A stretch of DNA of 64,000 bases, taken from Aquisediminimonas sp031376385 (GTDB lineage: Bacteria > Pseudomonadota > Alphaproteobacteria > Sphingomonadales > Sphingomonadaceae). Positions within the stretch are counted from its first letter, which is position 1; each line of letters opens with the position of its first letter. Shown piece by piece: positions 15,506 through 23,574 of the stretch. The stretch covers positions 1 through 64,000 of the forward strand of contig JANMDQ010000029.1 of NCBI GenBank assembly GCA_031376385.1. The letters are read 5' to 3'. The notes beneath the pieces are model-generated. The model made no database searches, had not been told where the DNA came from, and worked only from the letters and a program-made list of their open reading frames with translations. The translations under genes were made by a program, and so were the position numbers.

Positions 15506-15829
15506 TGTAAACGAGACACCGCCTTAAATTTACATCGGCGCGGGTTATTCCTGATATTCGGCTCAGAGTCTACAACCCCAATGGAATTCCAATGGAATTC
15601 CGGGGACAGGTGCGAAAACCCCTAAATACATTTCAAATTGTGGTGATAGTGCACTTAATTATCCTCATACAAACATGCTAACATTATAAGAGCTAAATGC
15701 ATTGCCACTGTCATTTCAATGTAGTCCCCTCTGCGCATCGGCAAACGCCGGGACTAAACTCCGGGTGGCACTGTAACCTATTTCGCTTTTGTGGCGAATA
15801 TCGAGCAATCGGATTTCTGGAGATTTGCC
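15506..15829. other. intergenic region with 11-bp tandem and end repeat
   Basis: No gene seen. CCAATGGAATT is tandemly repeated at 15578-15599 and merges into the right end repeat (15595-15627). The rest is AT-rich and should hold the promoter of the DUF1223 gene. Confidence 0.5.
15595..15627 (-). repeat. right end repeat of the 14-15.6 kb module
   Basis: Read on the minus strand it starts ATTTAGGGGTT, contains TCGCACCTGTC and ends CGGAATTC; partner at 13955-13987. Confidence 0.65.
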
Positions 15830-16510
15830 ATGCGCGGTTTTGTTGCTCTTTGTTCACTGAGCATGATTGGGGCCGCTGCTCCTGATGTGCGGCCAGTCGT
15901 TCCCGTTGCGGTCGAATTGTTTACAAGCCAGGGCTGTTCATCCTGCCCGCCCGCCGATGCGTTGATCGAACAATTGTCGGCGCGCAAGGATTTGGTTATT
16001 CTCACCCGTGCCGTGACCTATTGGGATCGGCTGGGCTGGAAAGACACTTTGGGGCGAGAGGCCAATAGCGAATTGCAGCGCGCCTATGCAAAGCGGGGCG
16101 GCGTCGGGGCGGGGGTCTACACACCGCAGACGATGGTCCAGGGGCAATATGGCGGGGTTGGGTCCGACCGCGCCTTGCTATTGACGCAGATCAAGCAGGC
16201 ACGAGGCGAATTGAAAGCGGCAATTGCGGTCAAAAACGGCGTGATTGGTATAGCGGGCGAAGGCGCGCCTGCGATCGTGTCGATCATTATAGTGCGCCCA
16301 GAGGTTGTTGTGAAAATTGGCTCCGGCGAAAATGGCGGGCAGGTTATTCGGTATAGCAATGTTGTGGTCAGCGAAGAAAAAACGGGGACGTGGACTGGCG
16401 GTGCCGCCACATTCAAGATGCCGACAAAAGCGGCACCCGCAGGCTTTCGCAGGCTCGTCATTTTGCAGAAGGATGATGCAGGGCCGATCCTTGCCGCGCA
16501 ATATATTTAG
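15830..16510 (+). CDS. DUF1223 thioredoxin-fold secreted protein
   Basis: A 226-residue DUF1223 protein with a signal segment (RGFVALCSLSMIGAAAP) then a thioredoxin-like domain opening VELFTSQGCSSCPPADALIEQL. The CSSCPP pair is the family's redox-like motif. Other conserved parts are VTYWDRLGWKDTLG and VYTPQTMVQGQYGGVGSD. Members are predicted periplasmic or secreted with no settled function. The ATG at 15830 has GGAG seven bases upstream; an in-frame GTG at 15791 would put charged residues before the signal peptide. Confidence 0.9.
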   Translation: MRGFVALCSLSMIGAAAPDVRPVVPVAVELFTSQGCSSCPPADALIEQLSARKDLVILTRAVTYWDRLGWKDTLGREANSELQRAYAKRGGVGAGVYTPQTMVQGQYGGVGSDRALLLTQIKQARGELKAAIAVKNGVIGIAGEGAPAIVSIIIVRPEVVVKIGSGENGGQVIRYSNVVVSEEKTGTWTGGAATFKMPTKAAPAGFRRLVILQKDDAGPILAAQYI

Positions 16511-16600
16511 GACAAGCCGTATGTGGGACATATCCGTCGCGACCCTAGGCCCTGACCCTTATATTTGCCTTGTTCTGCACAAGCGCTAAACACTCTCCCC

Positions 16601-17041
16601 ATGCCACACCCGCCCCTGATCTTCGTCCTCAACGGCCCCAACCTCAACTTGCTCGGCACGCGGGAGCCGGAGATTTATGGGCATCAGACGCTCGATGATA
16701 TTGCGGCGATGCTGACTGATCAGGCAGCGGAGCTTGGCGTGGCGGTGGATGTGCGGCAGTCCAATCATGAAGGGCATTTGATCGACTGGTTGCATGAGGC
16801 TCAGGAGGTTGGCGCGAAGGCGGTTTTGCTCAATGCCGGGGGCTATACGCATACATCTGTTGCGATCCATGATGCCATGAAATCGATCAAAGTGCCTGTT
16901 ATTGAAGTGCATTTGTCTGACCCGCATACCCGTGAGGCGTTTCGCCATCATAGCTATGTGGGGCTGGTGGCAGTGGAGAGCTTTGCCGGGCACGGGGCCA
17001 AATCCTACACGCTCGCGCTGGACGCGGCGGCTAAGCTCTGA
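16601..17041 (+). CDS. aroQ: type II 3-dehydroquinate dehydratase
   Basis: Catalyses the third step of the shikimate pathway, 3-dehydroquinate to 3-dehydroshikimate, as a cytosolic dodecamer. The 146-residue product has NGPNLNLLGTREPEIYG with the active-site Arg/Tyr loop, RQSNHEGHLIDWLHEA, LNAGGYTHTSVAIHDA and EVHLSDPHTREAFRHHS, all diagnostic for AroQ. The start at 16601 (MPHPPLIFVLNGPN) gives normal length. It lies 35 bp before accB, the common aroQ-accB-accC order in proteobacteria. Confidence 0.96.
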   Translation: MPHPPLIFVLNGPNLNLLGTREPEIYGHQTLDDIAAMLTDQAAELGVAVDVRQSNHEGHLIDWLHEAQEVGAKAVLLNAGGYTHTSVAIHDAMKSIKVPVIEVHLSDPHTREAFRHHSYVGLVAVESFAGHGAKSYTLALDAAAKL

Positions 17042-17076
17042 CAAAGGGCAATGATCTTAACCAGTTGAGGGGTCAT

Positions 17077-17550
17077 ATGGCTGACAAGGAAACATCCATG
17101 CAAGTCGACATAAAACTCGTGCGTCAGCTTGCCGAATTGCTCAATGAAACCGGGCTGACGGAAATTGAGGTTGGCGATCATGATCGTAAGATTAAAGTCG
17201 CCCGCACGGTTCAGGCGGCAGCGGCTGTTCACGTGGCGGGGCCTGCTCCTGCCGCTGCGACTGGGCTTCCTGCCCCGGCGTCGGCCCCAGCCCCTGTTGC
17301 CTCAACCGCAGATCATCCAGGGGTTGTAAAGTCTCCGATGGTGGGAACCGCCTATCTCGCCGCGTCGCCTGAAGCGGCGAACTTTGTGAGCATTGGCGCG
17401 AGCGTGAAAGAGGGCGATACGCTCCTCATTATCGAAGCGATGAAGGTGATGAACCCGATCCTCGCCACGCGCGGGGGCAAAGTGGCCCAGATATTGGTTG
17501 ATAATAATCAACCCGTTGAATTTGATCAGCCACTGTTTGTCATAGAATGA
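17077..17550 (+). CDS. accB: acetyl-CoA carboxylase biotin carboxyl carrier protein
   Basis: Carries carboxybiotin between biotin carboxylase and carboxyltransferase in the first step of fatty-acid synthesis. The 157-residue product has an N-terminal helical segment, an Ala/Pro linker (about 46-78) and a C-terminal biotinyl domain with the target lysine K123 in EAMKVMN. The ATG at 17077 follows GAGGGG. Its stop overlaps accC (ATGA). Confidence 0.95.
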   Translation: MADKETSMQVDIKLVRQLAELLNETGLTEIEVGDHDRKIKVARTVQAAAAVHVAGPAPAAATGLPAPASAPAPVASTADHPGVVKSPMVGTAYLAASPEAANFVSIGASVKEGDTLLIIEAMKVMNPILATRGGKVAQILVDNNQPVEFDQPLFVIE

Positions 17551-18902
17551 CCATTGAGAAGTTGTTGATCGCCAATCGCGGCGAAATCGCGCTCCGGATA
17601 CACCGGGCTTGTCATGAAATGGGGATTAAGACCGTCGCGGTGCACAGCACAGCGGATGCGGACGCGATGCATGTGCGGCTCGCTGATGAGGCCGTGTGCA
17701 TTGGGCCACCTGCGGCCAAGGACAGTTATCTGAATGTTCCCGCGATTATTTCTGCGGCTGAAATCACAGGCGCGGATGCCATCCACCCGGGCTACGGGTT
17801 CCTCAGTGAGAATGCGCGTTTTGCGGAAATTATCGAAGAGCATAAACTGATCTTCGTTGGCCCTAAGCCTGAACATATTCGCACGATGGGCGATAAGGTG
17901 ATGGCCAAGAAAACCGCTGGTGAGCTTGGGCTGCCGCTGGTTCCGGGCTCTGCGGGTGCGATTTCGGAGATCGAGGACGCAAAGCGGATCGCCAAGGATG
18001 TTGGCTATCCCGTGATCATCAAAGCAGCCTCCGGCGGCGGCGGGCGCGGCATGAAAGTGGTGAACAGCGAAGCAGAGCTGGAAACCCAGATGCAGCAGGC
18101 CGGGACAGAGGCGAAGGCCGCGTTCGGCGATGCGACCGTTTATCTTGAGAAATATCTCGGCAATCCGCGCCATATTGAATTTCAGGTGTTTGGGGACGGG
18201 GAGGGCAATGCCATCCATCTGGGCGAGCGCGATTGCTCCCTCCAACGCCGCCACCAAAAGGTGCTGGAAGAAGCGCCTTCCCCCGTCATTTCTGCGGACG
18301 AACGCGAACGGATGGGCGGCATCGTCTCCCGCGCGATGGCGGGCATGGGATACCGCGGCGCGGGCACGATCGAGTTCCTTTGGGAAGACGGCGAATTTTA
18401 TTTCATCGAAATGAACACGCGGATTCAGGTGGAACATCCCGTCACTGAAATGATCACTGGCTTTGATCTGGTGCGCGAACAAATCCGCATTGCGGGCGGC
18501 GCGAGCCTTTCGGTCCGCCAAGAGGATCTGGAGTTTCGCGGGCATAGCATCGAATGCCGGATCAATGCCGAAGACCCCCGCACCTTTGCGCCGTCCCCCG
18601 GTCTTGTGAAGGCTTACCATGCGGCTGGCGGGATGCATGTGCGCGTCGATAGCGGGCTGTATGCGGGTTACCGTATCCCGCCTTATTACGACAGCATGAT
18701 TGCCAAGCTGATCGTTTACGGCCGGTCGCGCGAAAGCTGTATGATGCGGATGCGCCGCGCGCTTGAAGAAATGGTGGTAGACGGAGTGAAGACCAATATT
18801 CCCCTTCACCAAGACCTGCTCCGCGCGCCCGATGTGATCGATGGGAATTATTCGATCAAATGGCTCGAAGATTGGCTGGAGGCGCAAAAGGGCGCGGAGT
18901 AG
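17547..18902 (+). CDS. accC: acetyl-CoA carboxylase biotin carboxylase subunit
   Basis: ATP-dependent biotin carboxylase. The 451-residue protein has the N-terminal KLLIANRGEIALRI, the ATP-grasp glycine loop KAASGGGGRGMKVV and ERDCSLQRRHQKVLEEAPSP. The metal-binding EFLWEDGEFYFIEMNTRIQVEHPVTE and the C-terminal ECRINAEDP are also present. It is translationally coupled to accB by ATGA overlap. No accA/accD is in the window, which is usual. Confidence 0.97.
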   Translation: MTIEKLLIANRGEIALRIHRACHEMGIKTVAVHSTADADAMHVRLADEAVCIGPPAAKDSYLNVPAIISAAEITGADAIHPGYGFLSENARFAEIIEEHKLIFVGPKPEHIRTMGDKVMAKKTAGELGLPLVPGSAGAISEIEDAKRIAKDVGYPVIIKAASGGGGRGMKVVNSEAELETQMQQAGTEAKAAFGDATVYLEKYLGNPRHIEFQVFGDGEGNAIHLGERDCSLQRRHQKVLEEAPSPVISADERERMGGIVSRAMAGMGYRGAGTIEFLWEDGEFYFIEMNTRIQVEHPVTEMITGFDLVREQIRIAGGASLSVRQEDLEFRGHSIECRINAEDPRTFAPSPGLVKAYHAAGGMHVRVDSGLYAGYRIPPYYDSMIAKLIVYGRSRESCMMRMRRALEEMVVDGVKTNIPLHQDLLRAPDVIDGNYSIKWLEDWLEAQKGAE

Positions 18903-18975
18903 GACAATTCGGGCCGCCGCACTTGAATTTTAAGAACCAATAAGGTTATATTCGTTCCAGGAATGGAGTGAATCA

Positions 18976-19224
18976 ATGACCAATGCCGACCCCTGGACGC
19001 AGCGCGCCCGCCCGACTTTTCTGTATGTGATGTATGTCATCATCCTCTGGGCGATCCCATTGGGGCTACTTTCATTGTTCAGTCCGCCGCTGGCTGAGCG
19101 CGTCACGACAGGCATGGGCGCTTACCTCCGCGCCATTCCCGACGCGCTTTGGACGCTGTTTGGCACAGGCTATTTGGGCTACACTGCGGCGCGGCAATGG
19201 GGAAAGGTGAAGGGGGTGGAATGA
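18976..19224 (+). CDS. holin-family protein, gene-transfer-agent 3-TM type
   Basis: An 82-residue protein with two to three hydrophobic stretches. It starts TQRARPTFLYVMYVIILWAI and ends ALWTLFGTGYLGYTAARQWGK, a pattern I associate with the holin family used for gene-transfer-agent release in alphaproteobacteria. The RARPxFLYV opening and the GYTAARxWGK end are the recognisable parts. It is isolated from any phage or GTA structural genes and lies 43 bp before hslV. The family call is from pattern memory, so moderate; its lysis role here is inference. Confidence 0.68.
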   Translation: MTNADPWTQRARPTFLYVMYVIILWAIPLGLLSLFSPPLAERVTTGMGAYLRAIPDALWTLFGTGYLGYTAARQWGKVKGVE

Positions 19225-19267
19225 TCCCCTCTTGAACTTTGCAGTGCTGCGCCCCCATATCCGGGTC

Positions 19268-19819
19268 ATGAGCAAAGAAACAGCGTGGCACGGCACAACC
19301 ATCCTTTCCGTGCGCAAGAACGGCAAAGTCATCATTGCTGGTGACGGCCAAGTTTCCATGGGCAACACAGTGATGAAGCCAAATGCCAAAAAGGTTCGCC
19401 CGCTTGGCAAAGGCAATGTCATTGGCGGGTTTGCCGGGGCGACGGCGGATGCGTTCACCTTGTTTGAGCGGCTGGAGAAGAAGCTGGAGCAATATAATGG
19501 TCAGCTGATGCGCTCCGCCGTGGAACTGGCGAAGGACTGGCGCACGGACAAATATCTGCGCAATTTAGAAGCGATGATGATCGTTGCGGATAAGGATATC
19601 ACGCTGGTGCTGACCGGAAATGGCGACGTGCTGGAGCCGCTGGACGGGATCGCCGCTATTGGATCGGGCGGAAACTTTGCCCTTTCGGCCGCGCGGGCGC
19701 TCAAAGATTATGAACCTGACGCAGAGGTTCTGGTGCGCAAGGCCATGGCGATTGCGGCCGAGCTTTGTGTTTTCACCAATGATCAAGTGACTGCGGAAGT
19801 TCTGGAGTCTGCGGTTTAA
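19268..19819 (+). CDS. hslV: ATP-dependent protease subunit HslV
   Basis: Proteasome-like peptidase of the HslUV complex. The 183-residue product starts MSKETAWHGTTILSVRKNG; processing before the Thr-Thr exposes the catalytic N-terminal threonine. AGDGQVSMGNTVMKPNAKKVR and IGSGGNFALSAARAL are conserved. The start at 19268 was chosen because upstream codons have no family match. It is separated from hslU by a 75-bp palindromic repeat rather than the usual short gap. Confidence 0.96.
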   Translation: MSKETAWHGTTILSVRKNGKVIIAGDGQVSMGNTVMKPNAKKVRPLGKGNVIGGFAGATADAFTLFERLEKKLEQYNGQLMRSAVELAKDWRTDKYLRNLEAMMIVADKDITLVLTGNGDVLEPLDGIAAIGSGGNFALSAARALKDYEPDAEVLVRKAMAIAAELCVFTNDQVTAEVLESAV

Positions 19820-19827
19820 TTTTCACA

Positions 19828-19902
19828 CCGCTCAGGCTGAGCCTGACGAAGCCTCGGTTGGACACGCCCACCGACCCTTCGACAAGCTCAGGGTGAGCGG
19901 AT
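19828..19902. repeat. paired palindromic repeat family 1 between hslV and hslU
   Basis: CCGCTCAGGCTGAGCCTGAC (from 19828) and its near-inverse CTTCGACAAGCTCAGGGTGA (19878) form an imperfect hairpin inside the hslVU unit, ending about 17 bp before the hslU start. Confidence 0.8.
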
Positions 19903-19918
19903 TTTATTGAGATATTAT

Positions 19919-21220
19919 ATGATGCAAAACAGCCTTACCCCCAAAGCCATTGTCGCCGCACTTGATGCGCATATCATTGGCCAGACCGATGCCAAGCGCG
20001 CCGTTGCCGTGGCGATGCGCAACCGCTGGCGGCGTCAGCAACTGTCGCCTGATCTGCGCGATGAAGTGACGCCTAAGAATATCCTGATGATTGGCCCCAC
20101 GGGCTGCGGTAAGACTGAAATCAGCCGCCGTCTGGCAAAGCTTGCCGATGCGCCCTTTGTGAAGGTGGAAGCCACCAAATTCACTGAAGTCGGCTACGTC
20201 GGCCGCGACGTCGAACAGATTGCGCGCGACTTGGTCGAAGAGGCCATTCGCCTAGAAAAGGAGCGCCGCAGGTCGGCGGTGAAGGACAAGGCCGAAGACG
20301 CCGCCATGGGCCGCTTGCTCGACGCGCTCACAGGCAAAGACGCCAGCCAAGCCACGCGGGAGTCTTTCAAAAAGCGGTTTGAGGATGGGCATCTCGACGC
20401 GACCGAAATTGAAATCGAAGTTGAACAGGCACCGCAAATGCCATTTGAAGTGCCCGGCGGAGCGAACGTTGGCATGATCAACCTGTCGGAAATGATGGGC
20501 AAAGCGTTTGGCAAAGTTCCGCTCAAACGCCGCAAAATGACTGTGCCTGCCGCGTGGGCAAAACTGGTGGAGGAAGAAGCTGACAGCCGCCTAGACCAGG
20601 ATGATGTCGCGCGTGTTGCTCTGATCGATGCGGAGGCCAATGGCATTGTGTTCCTGGATGAGATTGACAAGATCGCTGTCTCAGACGTGCGCGGTGGCTC
20701 CGTCAGCCGCGAAGGCGTGCAGCGCGATTTGCTGCCGCTGATCGAAGGCACCACAGTTGCGACCAAATATGGCCCGATGAAAACCGACCATATCCTGTTC
20801 ATTGCCAGTGGCGCGTTCCATGTCGCCAAGCCTTCGGACTTGCTGCCGGAATTGCAGGGCCGCCTGCCGATCCGGGTCGAACTAAAGGCGCTGACTCAGG
20901 AAGATTTTGTCCACATCTTGAAGGACACCCGCGCCAGCCTGACCGCGCAATATCAGGCGCTGCTGGCAACAGAAGGCGTGACCATCACCTTCACGGATGA
21001 CGGCATCGTTGCAATTGCCCGGATCGCCGCAGAAGTGAATGAAAGTGTTGAAAATATCGGCGCGCGGCGGCTTTCAACGGTGCTGGAAAAGCTGCTAGAG
21101 GATATTAGCTTTGATGCCGAAGATCAAAGCGGCACCGTGCTTGTCGTCGACGCGGCCTATGTTGATGGCCAGTTGGCGAGCGTTGCGAAGAATGTCGATT
21201 TGAGCAAATATATCTTGTAG
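19919..21220 (+). CDS. hslU: HslU ATPase of the HslUV protease
   Basis: AAA+ unfoldase that feeds substrates to HslV. The 433-residue product starts MMQNSLTPKAIVAALDAHIIGQ. It has Walker A GPTGCGKTEISRRLAKLA, the pore-loop/sensor region TKFTEVGYVGRDVEQI, Walker B GIVFLDEIDKIA and the C-terminal SENIGARRLSTVLEKLLED-type helix (here VENIGARRLSTVLEKL). The start is one of two adjacent ATGs (19919, 19922). An in-frame TTG at 19907 is less likely. Confidence 0.96.
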   Translation: MMQNSLTPKAIVAALDAHIIGQTDAKRAVAVAMRNRWRRQQLSPDLRDEVTPKNILMIGPTGCGKTEISRRLAKLADAPFVKVEATKFTEVGYVGRDVEQIARDLVEEAIRLEKERRRSAVKDKAEDAAMGRLLDALTGKDASQATRESFKKRFEDGHLDATEIEIEVEQAPQMPFEVPGGANVGMINLSEMMGKAFGKVPLKRRKMTVPAAWAKLVEEEADSRLDQDDVARVALIDAEANGIVFLDEIDKIAVSDVRGGSVSREGVQRDLLPLIEGTTVATKYGPMKTDHILFIASGAFHVAKPSDLLPELQGRLPIRVELKALTQEDFVHILKDTRASLTAQYQALLATEGVTITFTDDGIVAIARIAAEVNESVENIGARRLSTVLEKLLEDISFDAEDQSGTVLVVDAAYVDGQLASVAKNVDLSKYIL

Positions 21221-21264
21221 ACGGAGATTGTTCGTTTTATGTTCTACTTTGAAAGGAGAGACTC

Positions 21265-21669
21265 ATGAAACTTTCTGGAGGATGCCACTGCGGGGCAGTG
21301 CGGTATGAAGTAGACGGCGAACCGCAGCATGTGGCGCTTTGCCATTGCAGCGATTGTCGGCGGAATGCCGGTGCACCGATGGTGGCTTGGGCGGCCTTTG
21401 CCGAGGGCGAGTTCACAGTAACGAAGGGTGAAGCCAAGACATTCAATTCCTCCGGCGCGTCCATGCGCAGCTTTTGCGGGGATTGTGGGACGGGGCTCTA
21501 TTTCCGCAATGCAGAGCATTTGCCGGGTATCGTCGATATCCAGTCAGCAACGCTGGATGACCCGAATGCACTTCCGGCTGGCGCTCATATTCAGTTGGCG
21601 GAACAGATAAGCTGGATGGCGACAGCGCATGACCTGCCGGGGTTTCAGCGGTTTCCGGGGATGGATTAG
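21265..21669 (+). CDS. GFA/CENP-V-fold zinc protein
   Basis: A 134-residue protein of the glutathione-dependent formaldehyde-activating (GFA) fold. The zinc-binding cysteines are all present: GGCHCGAVRYEV near the start, ALCHCSDCRRNAG, and FCGDCGTGLYF around residue 73. These proteins are small zinc carriers or S-hydroxymethyl-glutathione-type enzymes; most have no proven substrate. The ATG follows AAAGGAGAG. Downstream is a perfect palindromic repeat that probably ends the transcript. Confidence 0.9.
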   Translation: MKLSGGCHCGAVRYEVDGEPQHVALCHCSDCRRNAGAPMVAWAAFAEGEFTVTKGEAKTFNSSGASMRSFCGDCGTGLYFRNAEHLPGIVDIQSATLDDPNALPAGAHIQLAEQISWMATAHDLPGFQRFPGMD

Positions 21670-21700
21670 GCTCTTTCCGTTTTATGCTGAATAATACGAT

Positions 21701-21805
21701 CACTTCGCTCACCCTGAGCCTGACGAAGGGTTAGTGCAGGAGATGCTGCCGCAGTTCGAGCTTACTCCCAACCAACCCTTCGTCAGGCTCAGGGTGAGCG
21801 AAGTG
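21701..21805. repeat. paired palindromic repeat family 1, perfect 32-bp arms
   Basis: Left arm 21701-21732 and right arm 21774-21805 are exact inverse complements; the arms read CACTTCGCTCACCCTGAGCC and onward. It lies between the convergent GFA and DUF2141 genes, so it can act as a two-way terminator. Confidence 0.9.
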
Positions 21806-21835
21806 GTTTAATTTAGATCGAAATGACGCGCTCGA

Positions 21836-22351
21836 TTACAAATAGCGCATCGTGATCGATATCGCGCCATTGCCGTTTACGCGCACGAGCGCCTTGGTGA
21901 AGCTGGGGATGCCGCCGGGATTGCTAGACACGCCAACGCCTTCCTTTGGCATGCCGATGAAATTGGTTTTCAGCTTCCCGTCGCCGTCCTCATCATGTTC
22001 GACACTGACGGCGTAATTGCCGGACGCGACGTTGCGGAATGAGACGCGCATGGTGCCGCCCGAAATCGCGGTGCGCAGTTTGACGGCGGTTTTGCTCTTC
22101 CCGCAAATGGGGAAGCCGACCTTGTCTTTCCAAAGGCAGGCCAGCAGCGCGCCTTTGGTGGATTTGATGCCAGAGACAGTCACATCCAACTGTCCCGGCT
22201 GTCCCGCCGCGATGAGGAGGGGGGTGCAAAGTAATAGCGTGCTCCGGCGTAGGCCGGAGCCTAGCCCTAAACAGGAAAAGCCGCTTCGCGACGCTATTTG
22301 TTGGTACCGAGCTCCGGCCTTCGCCGGAGCACTTTCGGTGCAAACTATCAT
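21836..22351 (-). CDS. DUF2141 secreted protein with an in-frame palindromic insertion
   Basis: The 171-residue product has a C-terminal DUF2141 domain (LDVTVSGIKSTKGALLACLW, then SVEHDEDGDGKLKTNFIGMPKEGVGVS), a beta-sandwich found in secreted proteins of unknown role. The start is fixed by ATGA overlap with the upstream serine hydrolase gene. Codons 6-43 are encoded by a palindromic element (22231-22344) flanked by an 8-bp direct repeat; removing 114 bp keeps frame. The inserted part reads ESAPAKAG and supplies GLRRSTLLL, which with CTPLLIAAG makes a usable signal peptide. It is last in a five-gene operon. Confidence 0.82.
   Translation of the reverse strand: MIVCTESAPAKAGARYQQIASRSGFSCLGLGSGLRRSTLLLCTPLLIAAGQPGQLDVTVSGIKSTKGALLACLWKDKVGFPICGKSKTAVKLRTAISGGTMRVSFRNVASGNYAVSVEHDEDGDGKLKTNFIGMPKEGVGVSSNPGGIPSFTKALVRVNGNGAISITMRYL
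22231..22344. repeat. family 2 palindromic element inserted in a gene, with target duplication
   Basis: Ends GTGCTCCGGCGTAGGCCGGA (from 22239) and its inverse at 22311-22332, flanked by direct repeats GGTGCAAA at 22223-22230 and 22337-22344. Element plus one duplicate is 114 bp, exactly 38 codons, and contains no stop in the host frame. Confidence 0.85.
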
Positions 22352-23574
22352 TTCAATCCCCTAATGATGGTATTGGGCAGCAGGCTATTATCCCACTCGC
22401 CCTTTTGACCTGCCTTGGGTTTGGGCGTGGCCCCGAACCGCAGCACAACCAATTGTTTCGACGGGACGATCCACATCGCCTGATTGCCGCTGCCGTCCCA
22501 CAGGAACAGATCATCCGCTGCGTAAGGTTCTGAATGCAGCGTGCCTATCGGCTGTGATCGTTCCGGAAAGAAACGGACGCGCTGTTGATAGGGTTGGCCA
22601 ATCCACATGTGCAGGCCCCATTTGGGGTTGGCAGGTGACGGCGTCAGCGTTTCTTTCACCCAGCCATCCGGCAAAATGCGCTTGCCCTCCCACACGCCGT
22701 CTTGCGCCATCAGCACGCCCAGCCGGATGAAGCTTTCCGCAGGGAGCATCATGCAACAGCCGCTGTGCGCGAGGCCACCGGGCCGGTTGATGTAAACTGT
22801 GCCGCCCGCTGCGCCGATGGGTTGGAGCAGCGCCTTACCCACATAGTCGGCGTAGCGTTGTTTGGTTGCGCGTTCGATGACAATGGCCAATATGTCTGAG
22901 GTGATCATCGAATAATCATATTCGCTGCCCGGCGTATAATCGCGCTTCGTTTCATTGATCAGCAAATCCTCATGCCGTTCCCCCAGATATTCGCGCATGG
23001 TTTGCGACCATGGTTTGAAATCATTGTAGGAAAAGCGGGAGATGCCACTGCTGTTTTGCAGGAACTGGCGGATGGTGGGCGCGGCTTTATCGGTGCCTTT
23101 CCATTCGGTCAGGAAATCGCTCACCGGCTGATCAAGGCCCTTGATATGCCCCTCCGCAATCGCCCGGCCGATGACGAGCCCAACGATCATTTTCGCCATG
23201 GATTTTGACGCGATCAGGCGGGTGCGGTTGAAATTCTGGAAGTAGGACGCATCCTGTAGTTTGCCGCCTTGCCAGACGACAAGGCCGTAACTGTCCTTTT
23301 CCTTCGCATAGGCGCGGGCTTTGGAGAGGGCTTCAGGAGTGACGGTCAGGTCCGCCGGGGTGGCGACGGGCAGGGGCGTGTCAGCGGCACCGGGAACCTT
23401 GTCCACGGGATCATACCATTCGGCCTGTTGCGATTGGCCGCGTGCTTGGCTGACGGCCATGCGGAAATATCGGTCCATATAGGTCTTGTTCGCCAGATAG
23501 CCGACAAGGCCGACGGTAATGAGCACCAGCAATGCGATGCCCAGCCACTTGAAGCAGGTTTTGACGGCCTTCAT
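22348..23574 (-). CDS. serine hydrolase, beta-lactamase/PBP4-type fold
   Basis: A 408-residue membrane-anchored serine hydrolase. One N-terminal helix (WLGIALLVLITVGLVGYLA) precedes a class C beta-lactamase-like domain. The nucleophile motif S-x-x-K appears as SMAK in LIASKSMAKMIVG (about residue 125), and the tyrosine motif in YDYSMITSDILAIVI. Family members are esterases, peptidases or lactamases; in catabolic operons they often act as esterases. ATGA overlaps couple it to both neighbours. An esterase role on the pathway substrate is inference. Confidence 0.85.
   Translation of the reverse strand: MKAVKTCFKWLGIALLVLITVGLVGYLANKTYMDRYFRMAVSQARGQSQQAEWYDPVDKVPGAADTPLPVATPADLTVTPEALSKARAYAKEKDSYGLVVWQGGKLQDASYFQNFNRTRLIASKSMAKMIVGLVIGRAIAEGHIKGLDQPVSDFLTEWKGTDKAAPTIRQFLQNSSGISRFSYNDFKPWSQTMREYLGERHEDLLINETKRDYTPGSEYDYSMITSDILAIVIERATKQRYADYVGKALLQPIGAAGGTVYINRPGGLAHSGCCMMLPAESFIRLGVLMAQDGVWEGKRILPDGWVKETLTPSPANPKWGLHMWIGQPYQQRVRFFPERSQPIGTLHSEPYAADDLFLWDGSGNQAMWIVPSKQLVVLRFGATPKPKAGQKGEWDNSLLPNTIIRGLK

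Larger units (their letters stand above)
13955..15627. mobile_element. candidate inverted-repeat-bounded module with two membrane genes
   Basis: Two 33-bp ends in inverted orientation (13955-13987 and 15627-15595) match at 28 positions; both start ATTTAGGGGTT and contain TCGCACCTGTC. Inside are two convergent orphan membrane-protein genes and five copies of a CACCG(G/T)AATTC-type motif. The interior looks more AT-rich than its neighbours. No transposase and no target duplication were seen, so mobility is inferred only. Confidence 0.4.

Noticed and set aside
17526..18887. 453-residue open frame antisense to accC
   Set aside because: Shadow of the biotin carboxylase gene; His/Arg-rich composition with no family motif.
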